64,000 bases of DNA, from assembly GCA_030824585.1 (NCBI GenBank), contig JAVBXM010000242.1, forward strand, positions 41,021 to 105,020, in the 5' to 3' direction. Positions 43,338-51,770 of this stretch are shown here, piece after piece. The stretch's first letter is position 1, and each line of letters opens with the position of its first letter. A program made the position numbers and the translations under genes. The notes beneath the pieces were generated by a model. The model worked only from the letters and a program-made list of their open reading frames with translations. It was not told the origin of the DNA and did not search any database. The DNA is from Phaeospirillum sp. GTDB taxonomy: Bacteria > Pseudomonadota > Alphaproteobacteria > Rhodospirillales > Magnetospirillaceae.

Positions 43338-43365
43338 AGTCCGGGTGAAAGCCTTCCACCGGACT
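43338..43365. other. Leader hairpin between nusG-like and rmlC-like genes
   Basis: AGTCCGG (43338-43344) pairs with CCGGACT (43359-43365) around a 14-nt loop whose edges can add two pairs past a bulged base. It lies in the 102-bp gap right after the antitermination gene. No U-tract follows on either strand. It could be a pause or attenuation element for the neighbouring NusG-like factor; this is inference. Confidence 0.3.
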
Positions 43366-43399
43366 CATTCCTCGGGCCGCCTCAAAGCCCTGCCGCCGG

Positions 43400-43903
43400 T
43401 CACGACCCGGCGCGCACGGCCCCCAGCGGCACCCGCACCCGCACCTGCCGTCCGAGCAGGTCGAGCAGCAGGACCACCCTGTTCATGTCGTCGAGGCACT
43501 GGAACAGCCCCAACTGCTCGGCCAGGGGCCCCTCGACGATCTCGAGACGCTGGCCCGAGGCGAAGGGAGCCGCTTCGCCCAGACTGACCAGTCCGCTGTC
43601 ATCCTCGCGGCCGCGAATTTCATCGATCACCATCTGCCCCAGCGGCACCGGCATCCCGCTGCGGCAGACCAGCGAATGAACGCCGACGGTCGAGCGGATG
43701 CTGAACCACGGGGTCATGTCGGGATCCATGCGCACGAACAGATAGCGCGGAAACAGCGGCGCCTTCACCCATTCCACCTTGCGGGCATGGCTGCGGCGCT
43801 TGGAATACTGGGGAAGGTAGACGTCGAAATGCTGCCGCCGCAGATGGCCGGCGGCGATGCTCTCGGCATTGACGTGGGTATGCACCACGAACCAAGATTC
43901 CAT
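43400..43903 (-). CDS. NusG/RfaH-family transcription antitermination protein
   Basis: A 167-residue NusG paralogue: ESWFVVHTHVNAESIAAGHL opens the NGN domain, FDVYLPQYSKRR and APLFPRYLFVRMDP follow, and a C-terminal segment (FASGQRLEIVEGPLAEQLGLF) resembles a KOW domain. Such specialised NusG paralogues (RfaH, LoaP, UpxY types) bind RNA polymerase and let it read through very long polysaccharide operons. As second gene of a roughly 44-kb leftward series, this is the expected role. ATG 43903 overlaps the regulator stop as TGATG. Confidence 0.9.
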   Translation of the reverse strand: MESWFVVHTHVNAESIAAGHLRRQHFDVYLPQYSKRRSHARKVEWVKAPLFPRYLFVRMDPDMTPWFSIRSTVGVHSLVCRSGMPVPLGQMVIDEIRGREDDSGLVSLGEAAPFASGQRLEIVEGPLAEQLGLFQCLDDMNRVVLLLDLLGRQVRVRVPLGAVRAGS

Positions 43904-44520
43904 CACCGCACCCCGCTTTCGGGGGTGGACAGGCACAGAAGGGCCGGAGCCAGCAAACGCTGGTGCCCCAGTTCCGCAGCATAGGAATCATAAACCGCCT
44001 GGGCGCTCTGTAATGCAGTGATGACTACCCCATCGACCCCATCGGCCTCGGCCAGGGACGACAGTACCGGCAGGCCCGCCAGTGGAAACCCGCCAGCCGC
44101 CGCCGGGTCGATCACCCCGGCCAGCTGGATTTCGCTGCCCGTGGCGCACAGGGCCATGATCTCCGCCAGCTCCGAGGCGCCGACCAGGGCGACGCGCCGC
44201 CAGCCGCGCGCGGTGACCTCGTCGAGAACGTCGCGGCACTGGCTGCGGGCATTGCGAAAGAAATCGAACGATTGCGCCAGATAGTCACCGGTCAGCCGAG
44301 CCTTTTCCGAAAAGCCCGCCGGGGTGAGATAGTAGAGATAACGGTTGGCCGGTGCCTGTGAAACCTTGATCAGACCCTTCTTAATGCACCGCTTCAGGTA
44401 GCCGTTGGTCAGCCCCAGGGCGATACCCATATTGGTCGCGATCTCGCGCTGCGTCGCCCGGCTGTCCCGGTGGACTTCGCTAAGAAGGTCGAGAATGATC
44501 TGCTGTTCGTTGGGAGGCAT
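43903..44520 (-). CDS. EPS-associated MarR-like winged-helix regulator with PglD_N-like domain
   Basis: About 205 residues. The N-terminal winged helix (NEQQIILDLLSEVHRD, TQREIATNMGIALGLTNGYLKRCIKKGLI) resembles the EPS-associated MarR-type regulators. From about residue 95 a Rossmann-like domain follows (RRVALVGASELAEIMALCA, LAGVIDPAAAGGFPLAGLPVL) as in PglD N-terminal domains, perhaps a nucleotide-sugar sensor. ATG 44520 is preferred to GTG 44556 because a good promoter would start transcription at about 44557. First gene of the leftward operon. Confidence 0.85.
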   Translation of the reverse strand: MPPNEQQIILDLLSEVHRDSRATQREIATNMGIALGLTNGYLKRCIKKGLIKVSQAPANRYLYYLTPAGFSEKARLTGDYLAQSFDFFRNARSQCRDVLDEVTARGWRRVALVGASELAEIMALCATGSEIQLAGVIDPAAAGGFPLAGLPVLSSLAEADGVDGVVITALQSAQAVYDSYAAELGHQRLLAPALLCLSTPESGVR

Positions 44521-44563
44521 GCCCCGACAGGCTCTTTCGGCACCAAGCTTGTTCACGGCGCGA

Positions 44564-44593
44564 ACATTAGGTCATCGCCCGACATTTTGTCAA
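44564..44593 (-). promoter_or_regulatory. Probable promoter of the long leftward operon
   Basis: Reading leftwards: a perfect TTGACA at 44593-44588, an 18-bp spacer, and TAATGT at 44569-44564 (three of six to TATAAT). The expected start of transcription is near 44557, about 37 bp before the regulator ATG. It is the only strong -35 hexamer I found in this divergent gap. Confidence 0.5.
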
Positions 44594-44609
44594 CCGGATC
44601 ACCATCGCC

Positions 44610-44631
44610 GCCAAGGGTGATCCCCCTTGGC
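44610..44631. promoter_or_regulatory. Inverted repeat, candidate operator
   Basis: GCCAAGGG (44610-44617) and CCCTTGGC (44624-44631) form a perfect 8-bp inverted repeat around TGATCC. It lies just upstream of the leftward -35 box and within the divergent gap to the radical SAM gene, a natural place for the MarR-like regulator to bind and control both directions. No U-tract, so not a terminator. Confidence 0.45.
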
Positions 44632-44707
44632 AGAAAAGGGGTGAATTTTCCTCGCCGACGGCTTATTTGAACGGGTGCTCCCGTGGCACGAAGCCTGAGT
44701 GAGACCG

Positions 44708-45910
44708 ATGACCAAGTTCGTGTGCGATCATCCCTGGACCCATTTCGAGGTCAACAATCCCAATGGTACCGTAACCATGTGTTGCGACAATAACACCGCC
44801 TTGGGCAATGTGGGAAAGGACTCCATCACGGAAATCTGGAACGGCGACGCCTACCAGGACATCCGCCGTCAGATGCGTGATCGCGGCGCCCATGCCATTT
44901 GCCCACATACCTGTCCCGTTCTGCACGGCGGCAAGAGCTACCAGCGTCTGAACTGGACAGGCGAGTTGGAGGACGGCGGCCCGGCACGGACCAATGCGGA
45001 GTTGAATCAGGATGAATTCGACCAAGGCGCCCTTACCCTTGAGTCGCTGCCCCGCTGGATGCGGTTCACCTATTCCTTCGCCTGCAATCTGGATTGTTAT
45101 CACTGCTTCCAGCGTGAAGACGCTACCCAGAACCAGAAGCTGCCACAATCGTTTCTCGACGAGGTGACACGCCTGGCCAGGGTCTTTCAAGTGATCTTCC
45201 CCTTTGGGGGAGAGCCGTTCCTGTTCAAGCCGATCCTGAAATTCCTGGCTGAGACGGACACCGACCCGGGGTGCCGCTATTTCTTCGTGACTAACGCGAC
45301 CTTGCTGGATGAAAAGATTTTCGCGCTGTTGCGCCAGAAGAAGTTGGGTCTGATCGCAGTTTCACTCGATGCCGCCAACGCAGCCACCTTCGACGATCTG
45401 CGCAAGCGCGGACGCAAGGCCGAATGGTCGGTGGTGATGGACAATCTGGAGCAGCTTCAGGTGCTGAAGCGAGAACAGGGTTTCACCTTTACCGTCAGCA
45501 TGACCGTCAACAGCCGCAATTACGACCAGATCGAGCGATTCATCGATCTGGCCCTGTCGGTTGACGCCGAACCCCTGGTCAGTCTGGTGGCCAACCCCTA
45601 TGAAACCTATGCCTTCCAGAAGGAATTCCTGCATTTCGAACGCCGCCAGTTCGCGGTGATGTTCGAGCAGATCGACCGCAGCCTACCCAAGCTGCAAAGG
45701 CGCCGCTTCACCGAGGCCGAGGCCTTTCTCCGGCAGCTTTCCGCCTGCCTCAGAGAACACCGCGCCGGCGCTAACGCACTGGCCTATTTCGCCATTCGCA
45801 AGGCCAGCCGTACGGTCTTTCACAAGCTGCCCTTAGCTCTGCGTCGGCCTATTCGGGATATGGTTCAGAGTATGCGCAACCGTAAGATGAAACGACTATT
45901 TCAGCCGTAA
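44708..45910 (+). CDS. Radical SAM protein with N-terminal SPASM-like cysteine domain
   Basis: A 400-residue protein. The radical SAM motif CNLDCYHC has Cys126, Cys130 and Cys133; FPFGGEPFLF is the SAM-contacting motif. Residues 1-75 hold a second cysteine set (Cys6, Cys25, Cys26, Cys65, Cys69: FVCDHPW, TMCCDN, ICPHTCPVL) with an EIWNGDAYQ segment, the layout of a SPASM domain, which normally lies after the core. ATG 44708 is used; a GTG at 44699 is possible. Divergent from the operon regulator, alone on its strand. Substrate unknown. Confidence 0.82.
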   Translation: MTKFVCDHPWTHFEVNNPNGTVTMCCDNNTALGNVGKDSITEIWNGDAYQDIRRQMRDRGAHAICPHTCPVLHGGKSYQRLNWTGELEDGGPARTNAELNQDEFDQGALTLESLPRWMRFTYSFACNLDCYHCFQREDATQNQKLPQSFLDEVTRLARVFQVIFPFGGEPFLFKPILKFLAETDTDPGCRYFFVTNATLLDEKIFALLRQKKLGLIAVSLDAANAATFDDLRKRGRKAEWSVVMDNLEQLQVLKREQGFTFTVSMTVNSRNYDQIERFIDLALSVDAEPLVSLVANPYETYAFQKEFLHFERRQFAVMFEQIDRSLPKLQRRRFTEAEAFLRQLSACLREHRAGANALAYFAIRKASRTVFHKLPLALRRPIRDMVQSMRNRKMKRLFQP

Positions 45911-45921
45911 CCGCCCAGCTC

Positions 45922-45938
45922 TGATACCAGCGGTATCA
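45922..45938. terminator. Convergent-gene hairpin
   Basis: TGATACC-AGC-GGTATCA, a 7-bp perfect stem with a 3-nt loop, lies between the 3' ends of the convergent radical SAM and methyltransferase genes and includes the methyltransferase stop codon. There is no clear U-tract on either side, so function as a terminator is only suggested by position. Confidence 0.3.
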
Positions 45939-46961
45939 TCTACCGCGCAGCAAGCGGGCCACACTCTGAACCCGAGCCAGCAAGCCGATAGAGTCAAGCA
46001 TGTCCTTGAGCTGCTGGCGCCGTTCATGCTTGGCAAGCATGGCGGCGATTTCGCCGTAGCGTCCGTTCGGGCCGGTCTCGGCCTCCGCCGAGCGCTGGAA
46101 GACAGCGGCGAAGTGGCAACCCCGCTTGACGACGGAAACCGCCTCAAACCCGCATTTCCGCAACAGAGCGCAAAGATGGTCGGGGGCAAAGGTCCAGACA
46201 TGGGCGCTTTGCAGCGTGCCAATGCAGAACTCCCGCAGATCGGGGACCTCAATATAAATAGCCCCGTCGTCTTCAAGGATTTCGTCGGCCGCCCGGATCG
46301 TGGCCTTCGGGTCCGGCATGTGCTCCAGCACATGGGACATGATAACCAGATCGCACTTGCCGTCCTGCAATTGCTCGATGGAGCCGGTGCGGATATCCAT
46401 ACCCATGGTGCGGCCGAAGGCGGTCATCTCCGGGCTGTAATCACAGCCTACCGTAACGATACCCCTCTTGAAGAACGGATACAGATTCCATCCGGCACCG
46501 CAGCCGATCTCGGCGACCCTGGTGAACCGCTTATCCGGTAAGATTTCGGCGATGATATCGAACCGCTTGTCGGCGGTACCAAGCATACCGAAAAAATTTT
46601 CCGACGTATGAGGGATGAAGTCCTCACCGCTATAGAGCTTGCGGTAGAAGTCACTGGAATAGAACCAGTCCAAGGCGGCATCATCCATCAGCGGATCGCT
46701 GCGCAAAAGCCCGCACGAGCAGCAAATGACCGTCTCCTGCCGGATTCGATAGCGGTCGACGGTGGCAACAACCTTGGCCTCGGTCTCGCCACACAGGCAT
46801 GAAATGGGCCGAAAACCGATACGGCCCGCGGCAATCTTGTCGTTCAGCTCGGCGATCATCGCCCGCTGGGTATCGCTCAGCTCTTCAAACGTCGGATAGC
46901 TGGGGTCATGGAAAAGCCGGTGCCGGATTATCCGGGGGCGCGATAACAATACGGAAGACAT
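45936..46961 (-). CDS. Class I methyltransferase with N-terminal zinc-ribbon
   Basis: A 341-residue protein. Cysteines in PISCLCGE and VICCSCGLLRSDP form a zinc-ribbon-like head, followed by a SAM domain (RVAEIGCGAGWNLYPFFKRG, VGCDYSPEMTAF, CDLVIMSHVLEHMPDP) and a C-terminal domain. The family is common in polysaccharide clusters and methylates sugars or lipid-linked oligosaccharides. Last gene of the asnB operon, 12 bp after the DegT-fold gene. Confidence 0.85.
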   Translation of the reverse strand: MSSVLLSRPRIIRHRLFHDPSYPTFEELSDTQRAMIAELNDKIAAGRIGFRPISCLCGETEAKVVATVDRYRIRQETVICCSCGLLRSDPLMDDAALDWFYSSDFYRKLYSGEDFIPHTSENFFGMLGTADKRFDIIAEILPDKRFTRVAEIGCGAGWNLYPFFKRGIVTVGCDYSPEMTAFGRTMGMDIRTGSIEQLQDGKCDLVIMSHVLEHMPDPKATIRAADEILEDDGAIYIEVPDLREFCIGTLQSAHVWTFAPDHLCALLRKCGFEAVSVVKRGCHFAAVFQRSAEAETGPNGRYGEIAAMLAKHERRQQLKDMLDSIGLLARVQSVARLLRGR

Positions 46962-46973
46962 GCACAGGGTTCC

Positions 46974-48071
46974 TTATCCAACACGGGCGCTTCGACGGGC
47001 CAACTCCAATGCTTCCATGCCATGATGCACGAAAAAGCACAACAAATGCGCCCGTAGGGCCAGAGCGCGGGCATGAATTTGCGGCTCTGCCCGGACCTCG
47101 GGGGCCAGATCGGGCCAGCTTTCCACCGGAATTCCCCCGCTTCGATGGAAATCAAAGCGCTCGGATGCGATATCTGGCGATTTACACCGCATGACCAGCC
47201 GGTAGGGCGTGACCATGCCGGGGTCGAAAAGCGGCTCCCAGCCCGGCGAGCGGCTCAACACCTCCAGCAAAGCCATGGCATTATGCCGCCGCGCCGCCGC
47301 TACCCTGGGCAGAGATCGCAGACTGGCGGCCAGCATGGCACGAATCTTGGGCGCCAGGGACGGCGAATCGGCCAAGCCGCCCTCGGGTGGATCATCCTCA
47401 AAGCGCTGGGGCCCTTGCCGCGATGCGGATGGCAGCAGCCAGCCAGGCGCCAATTTCTGCACTAGTCGCTTCGCCAGCCACCCGCGAAGGGAAGGAGACG
47501 GCCCCGAAGGAAGGTCGACACCTTCATCAGGATCGCGGCAGACCACCAGCCCCCCCTGTGGAACCGCCAGATGCTTGTGGGGGCTCCACAGCACGAATGC
47601 GCCGGTCTCGCCCACACCCGGCACCGGTGCCAGCACATGGGCGCAATCCTCGATCAGCAGCGCGCCCTCATGCCGGCAGAACTCCAGGGCGACGGCCATG
47701 TCGGCGGGCAGACCAAAATAATGTACAGCCAGGAAAAGATCGGGGGCCGCCGCCCGAGCCAGCCGGCGGCATTCCTCCCAATCGGGCGCCAGATCCTGAC
47801 CCACGGGATAGAAGGTCAGCGGCACCCCGGCCCGGCGGCTTGGGCCAAGGCTGGCGTTGCAGAAGTAATCAGGGATCCACAGCCGCGGCAGACGGCCGTG
47901 GCGGCGCTGCCAGGAAGCGGCGATGGCGGCCAGGGAATGAGCCGATCGTGAAAACCATACCACCCTATCGGCTGGCGAAGCCCAGGGCGAGGCCGCCAGA
48001 CCGCCATTGGCGCCACCGCCCAATAGCGCCGCGAGTTCCGTCCAGCTCGGCAGCGGCGCGCCGGTAATCAT
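46974..48071 (-). CDS. DegT/DnrJ-fold PLP-dependent aminotransferase-like protein
   Basis: A 365-residue protein. LLIEDCAHVLAPVPG carries the PLP-ring aspartate and WSPHKHLAVPQGGLVVC the likely PLP lysine, in the arrangement of DegT-type sugar aminotransferases, though overall resemblance is low. The C-terminus is poor in usual substrate motifs, so a non-sugar substrate is possible. ATG 48071 overlaps the deacetylase stop as ATGA. Confidence 0.7.
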   Translation of the reverse strand: MITGAPLPSWTELAALLGGGANGGLAASPWASPADRVVWFSRSAHSLAAIAASWQRRHGRLPRLWIPDYFCNASLGPSRRAGVPLTFYPVGQDLAPDWEECRRLARAAAPDLFLAVHYFGLPADMAVALEFCRHEGALLIEDCAHVLAPVPGVGETGAFVLWSPHKHLAVPQGGLVVCRDPDEGVDLPSGPSPSLRGWLAKRLVQKLAPGWLLPSASRQGPQRFEDDPPEGGLADSPSLAPKIRAMLAASLRSLPRVAAARRHNAMALLEVLSRSPGWEPLFDPGMVTPYRLVMRCKSPDIASERFDFHRSGGIPVESWPDLAPEVRAEPQIHARALALRAHLLCFFVHHGMEALELARRSARVG

Positions 48072-48904
48072 GACGCCATCTCTTCCAGGCGGCGCAGGCG
48101 ACGGCGGTAGAGGGGAGCCATGCCGCCTTCCGCCGCCAGCCGCCGCAGCGCGACCGGAACGCCGAGATCGATGGATTCCGCCGGCAGGGCCAGCGGATGG
48201 CTGGCGGCATGTGCCAACCCCCGCACCCCTGAACGGCAGAAGGGAAAATGGCCGGCGATGGCGGCCAAGGCCGGGGCGTCGATGCTGTCTACATCGCCGA
48301 ACGGGAAAGCGAACCAGGACGAGGCCTTCCCCAGAACCCCCTCCATGCGGGCCTTGGCGGCGCCGACCTCGTCCTCCAGCGCCGGAGCGGCCAGTCCGGC
48401 GAGAGAGACATGCCGGGCGGAGTGACAGCCGATCTCATGGCCGGACTCGGCCAATCGCCCGATTTGCTCCCAATCCATCAGGTCCAGATCGCCAGCCCCG
48501 CGGCGGCCGCGAAAGATATTGGCGCCGATGGCGGTGATCCGCTCCGGCCGTTCCATATCTACCAATCCGGGGCAGACGAAGAATAGCGCCTTGGCCCTCA
48601 GGGGGGCCAGAACCTCATAGGCCAGCTGGAAATTAGACCGGAAGCCGTCGTCGAAGGTCAGCAGAACCGGCGCCTTACCATCGGTGGGCATTCCACCCCC
48701 CAGACGGGCCCCGGCCTCGGCGGGGGTAACCAGGCCCGCATTTCGTTGCAATTCGGCAATAAGGCTGGCTAGCACGGAGAATTGCACCTGGGGCACGTCG
48801 TGCAGGATCAGGATACGCACCGCGCCGGGCGGATTTGGGCGCAAGGGGCCGGCCGCCCGCCACGCGGCGAGAGCCAAAGGGGCGGCCAGAGCGCGCAGGT
48901 TCAT
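48068..48904 (-). CDS. Polysaccharide deacetylase (NodB-fold)
   Basis: A 278-residue protein with NodB homology: VLLTFDDGFRSNFQLAYEVL gives the TFDDG motif with the catalytic/metal aspartates, ALFFVCPGLVD follows, and GHEIGCHSARHVSLAGL carries the H-(S)xxxH metal histidines; FAFPFGDVDSID is a later motif. It would remove acetyl groups from GlcNAc-type residues in exopolysaccharide. The frame opens far upstream, but ATG 48904 overlaps the FemAB-like stop as ATGA. Confidence 0.88.
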   Translation of the reverse strand: MNLRALAAPLALAAWRAAGPLRPNPPGAVRILILHDVPQVQFSVLASLIAELQRNAGLVTPAEAGARLGGGMPTDGKAPVLLTFDDGFRSNFQLAYEVLAPLRAKALFFVCPGLVDMERPERITAIGANIFRGRRGAGDLDLMDWEQIGRLAESGHEIGCHSARHVSLAGLAAPALEDEVGAAKARMEGVLGKASSWFAFPFGDVDSIDAPALAAIAGHFPFCRSGVRGLAHAASHPLALPAESIDLGVPVALRRLAAEGGMAPLYRRRLRRLEEMAS

Positions 48905-49893
48905 GACGGTCCTCCATCGGCCAGGGCCAGAGTACGGGCCACCTTGTGACGCACCAGCCGAGCCAGGGGATTGAGTCCCGTGCATTCCAATTCCTCGGCC
49001 AGACGATAGGGCGTGCCGCGCACTCCTTCCTTGAAGTCCCGGATACCGGCCGGCGTGCGCTCGGGGTCCAGACCGCCCAAGTCCAGGAACTGCGCGCCCC
49101 GCCGCTTCATATCCACCAGGGCTCGCCACAGCAATAACTGGCCGGCACCCAGGCGTCGCCCAGTCTCGGTGCCATAGCCCGCCAGGTATTCGGCACCCTT
49201 GCCGTAGCGGGCCATCAGCACCCCACCCACTATTTCGCCCCCATGGCGGGCCACATAGGCCAGCGGACGCAGATGCTCCAGGCTATGACCATGAAGGGCG
49301 GCCAGCAGGGCGGGTGTTACCGTGGTCGGAACCTGGCGTTCTGCCAGGAAACAGCCGTAGCCGCCCAGGAAGACGGCAAGACCGGCCTCGGCACCCCCGG
49401 CCTCGGGCCCTTCCCGCTCCGCCTTGTTCAGGGTATTGCGCCACTTGCCGTGCAGGCCCTTGCGCAACTCCGCCTCATCGGCGGTCAAATCCAGCAGGGC
49501 GGAGGCCCAGCCCAGCCGCCCAGCCGGGTGAAACCCCGGAGGCAGCACCTGCTCTGCCACGGCCGGGGCCACACGCAGATAGAAGCCCCGGTTGCCATAA
49601 AGCCGCCGCAGAGCCGCGAAAGCCGGAGCAGGGTCGTTGCCAGCCATCATCAGCGGGCCGCGATTGATCCAGGCCAGACCGCCCAGACCCAAAGGTAGCC
49701 GCCGGATCATCACCTGGACCATACCCACTAGAGTCGCGGCCTCGCGGTACTCCAGCCGCTCCACCTGCCAGCCACCCTCATCCACCTTGGCGGCACCATA
49801 GGCCCAGCTTTGCAGCAAATTGGCCCCGGCGAAACCGCCCAACGCCGCCTCCCAGGCCGCTTGATCCATGGTGGTGGATACCAGCCCGCTCAT
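48901..49893 (-). CDS. FemAB-like (GNAT-fold) acyltransferase
   Basis: A 330-residue protein: LLQSWAYGAAKVDEGGWQVER is the FemAB/Acetyltransf_6 N-terminal pattern, KWRNTLNKAEREG lies mid-protein, and YLAGYGTETGRRLGAGQLLLWRAL with FLDLGGLDPERTPAGIRDFKEG forms the second GNAT-like half. Relatives add amino acids to peptidoglycan bridges; in exosortase-type EPS loci they sit beside a polysaccharide deacetylase, as here. It overlaps asnB by 4 bp. Confidence 0.82.
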   Translation of the reverse strand: MSGLVSTTMDQAAWEAALGGFAGANLLQSWAYGAAKVDEGGWQVERLEYREAATLVGMVQVMIRRLPLGLGGLAWINRGPLMMAGNDPAPAFAALRRLYGNRGFYLRVAPAVAEQVLPPGFHPAGRLGWASALLDLTADEAELRKGLHGKWRNTLNKAEREGPEAGGAEAGLAVFLGGYGCFLAERQVPTTVTPALLAALHGHSLEHLRPLAYVARHGGEIVGGVLMARYGKGAEYLAGYGTETGRRLGAGQLLLWRALVDMKRRGAQFLDLGGLDPERTPAGIRDFKEGVRGTPYRLAEELECTGLNPLARLVRHKVARTLALADGGPS

Positions 49894-51647
49894 GCCTGAA
49901 ATGCTCCATACGCCTGCTGCGCCCAGCCGCGCAGGCTAGACGCCCCCAACCATTGCGCCACGGGAACGAAAAATCCGGTCTTGGGCCGGTTCAGCAGTTC
50001 GGACGGCAAGGGCGGACGGGCACAGGCGGCCATGTCGCGCTTGCCCGGCGGCTGGGCACCCCGGACCAGGGGCAGCACGGCACGCAGCAGATCCACATCC
50101 ACCAGCGGCACCCGGATTTCCAGGGAATGGGCCATGCCCGCCCAATCGCTGTCGCGCAGCAGCTGATTGCGCATGTAAAATTCGGTCTCCAGGGCCGAAA
50201 CCCGCAACCGCGCCGATAAAATTCCATCGGTGGCCGCCTCGAGGCGGGCCGGGGCCGCCAAGGCCCTCCATCCCTCCCGCGCCATGTCGGGATCCATCAC
50301 CCGGGGCAGTTCCCAGGGCATGAACAGGGCGCGGCGCAGGAGATAGGCGTCGCCGAAGCTGGTGCCCCACTCCAGCAGCCCCGCCGTCTTGGGCGAAGCA
50401 AAGCGGCCGATCCACGGGCTCAGCGCCATGCGCAGCAGCGTCCCCAGACCCCGCAAGGGCCGAAGCGGACCCAAGGCTCCGGCCAGACGGGGAATCTGGG
50501 TGAAGGAATCATAGCCGGCGAACAGTTCATCGCCGCCCAGGCCCGACAGCGCCACCTTCAGGCCCGACCGGGCCGCCGCGCGGGCCACGAACCAGGTATT
50601 GACCCCGTCGACGCTGGGCTGATCCATATGAGCCAGCAATTGCTCCCGCGCCTGGGCGAAATCGGCGGCCGTCACCCGGCTGGTGGTGTGATCCAGGCCG
50701 TAATGGGCGGCCACTCGCTCGGCAAGCGGGACTTCGTCCTGGGCGCCGCCCTGAAACTCGGCGAAGCCCAGGGTGATGGACTTGACCGGACCGTCGGTCG
50801 CCTCGCGCACCAGGGCCGCCAGGGTGGTGGAATCCAGCCCGCCCGACAGGAACAGGCCCACCGGCACGTCGGCTTCCAGATGGGCCTTGACGCTGTCGGC
50901 CAGGGCCTCGTGCAATGTCTCGATATCGAAACTTTTTTCGTCCGCCGCCGCCAGTTCCCGGCCCAGGTCGAAGAAGCGGCCTTCGTCGCGCCCGCCCGCC
51001 TCGTCGCGCCACAGCCACGAGCCGGCCGGCAAGGCCCGGATGGCCTGATACAGGGTATGGGGCTCGGGCACATGGCCCCATAGAAAGAAGCCGGCATGAC
51101 CGGCCGGATCAGGACTGGTATCTACGGCACCACCGGCCAGCAACGCCTTGACCTGGGAAGCGACACGCAGGCAACCGCCCTGATCGGCCACATACAGGGG
51201 CTTGACGCCTAAGGGATCGCGGGCCAGCAGCATGCCCCGGGCCTCTTCGTCCCACAAGGCCAGGGCGAACATGCCGCGCAGCCGGGGCAGCACGTCCCGG
51301 CCCCAGTGGCGCCAGCCCTCCAGAATCACCTCGGTATCGGTGTGGGAGCGGAACACCGCCCCCAGGCTTTCCAGCTCGGTCCGCAAGGCCCGATAATTAT
51401 AGATTTCGCCGTTGAACACCAGGCTCAGCCGCCCGTCGGCGCTGGTCATGGGCTGGGCCCCGGCCGGCGACAGGTCGATGATGGCCAGGCGCCGATGAGC
51501 CAAGCCGACGCGGCCATCGGCGGATATCCAATTGGCGGCGCCGTCGGGCCCGCGCAGCCTCATGGCGTCGCGGATACGGGTCAGTTCATCGCCCTGAACC
51601 GGTGGGGCCTTGGACTGATAAGCGAAGACGGCGGCCAGACCGCACAT
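49890..51647 (-). CDS. asnB: Asparagine synthase (glutamine-hydrolysing)-like amidotransferase
   Basis: A 585-residue protein with an N-terminal Ntn glutaminase domain whose nucleophile is Cys2 (MCGLAAVF), with LRGPDGAANW and FNGEIYNYRALR, and a C-terminal PP-loop synthetase domain (VGLFLSGGLDSTTLAAL, KVALSGLGGDELFAGYD). In polysaccharide operons such enzymes probably amidate uronic acids or peptide parts rather than aspartate. It is first in a five-gene operon with FemAB-like and deacetylase genes. Confidence 0.9.
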   Translation of the reverse strand: MCGLAAVFAYQSKAPPVQGDELTRIRDAMRLRGPDGAANWISADGRVGLAHRRLAIIDLSPAGAQPMTSADGRLSLVFNGEIYNYRALRTELESLGAVFRSHTDTEVILEGWRHWGRDVLPRLRGMFALALWDEEARGMLLARDPLGVKPLYVADQGGCLRVASQVKALLAGGAVDTSPDPAGHAGFFLWGHVPEPHTLYQAIRALPAGSWLWRDEAGGRDEGRFFDLGRELAAADEKSFDIETLHEALADSVKAHLEADVPVGLFLSGGLDSTTLAALVREATDGPVKSITLGFAEFQGGAQDEVPLAERVAAHYGLDHTTSRVTAADFAQAREQLLAHMDQPSVDGVNTWFVARAAARSGLKVALSGLGGDELFAGYDSFTQIPRLAGALGPLRPLRGLGTLLRMALSPWIGRFASPKTAGLLEWGTSFGDAYLLRRALFMPWELPRVMDPDMAREGWRALAAPARLEAATDGILSARLRVSALETEFYMRNQLLRDSDWAGMAHSLEIRVPLVDVDLLRAVLPLVRGAQPPGKRDMAACARPPLPSELLNRPKTGFFVPVAQWLGASSLRGWAQQAYGAFQA

Positions 51648-51718
51648 GGGACATGGTTTCCGGAAAGAAGGGTGGTCCGTATATATCGCGCCGGGATCAA
51701 CCTAGGCTAGGCCTTTGC

Positions 51719-51747
51719 TTGACATCACCAACCCGCTTCAGTACCTC
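51719..51747 (+). promoter_or_regulatory. Candidate promoter for the rightward block
   Basis: CTTGACA (TTGACA at 51719-51724), a 17-bp spacer and a poor -10 (TACCTC at 51742-51747) lie 24 bp before the exonuclease GTG. The -35 is perfect and the spacing good; the -10 is weak. It faces the divergent asnB start across the 51648-51770 gap. Confidence 0.35.
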
Positions 51748-51770
51748 AGGGTCGACCTTCAAGGGCCAGG

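Noticed and set aside
44520..44707. An ops/JUMPStart-type recruitment element for the NusG-like protein
   Set aside because: I read the leader on both strands for a GGCGGTAGCGTG-like element and did not see one; alphaproteobacterial paralogues may use other signals.
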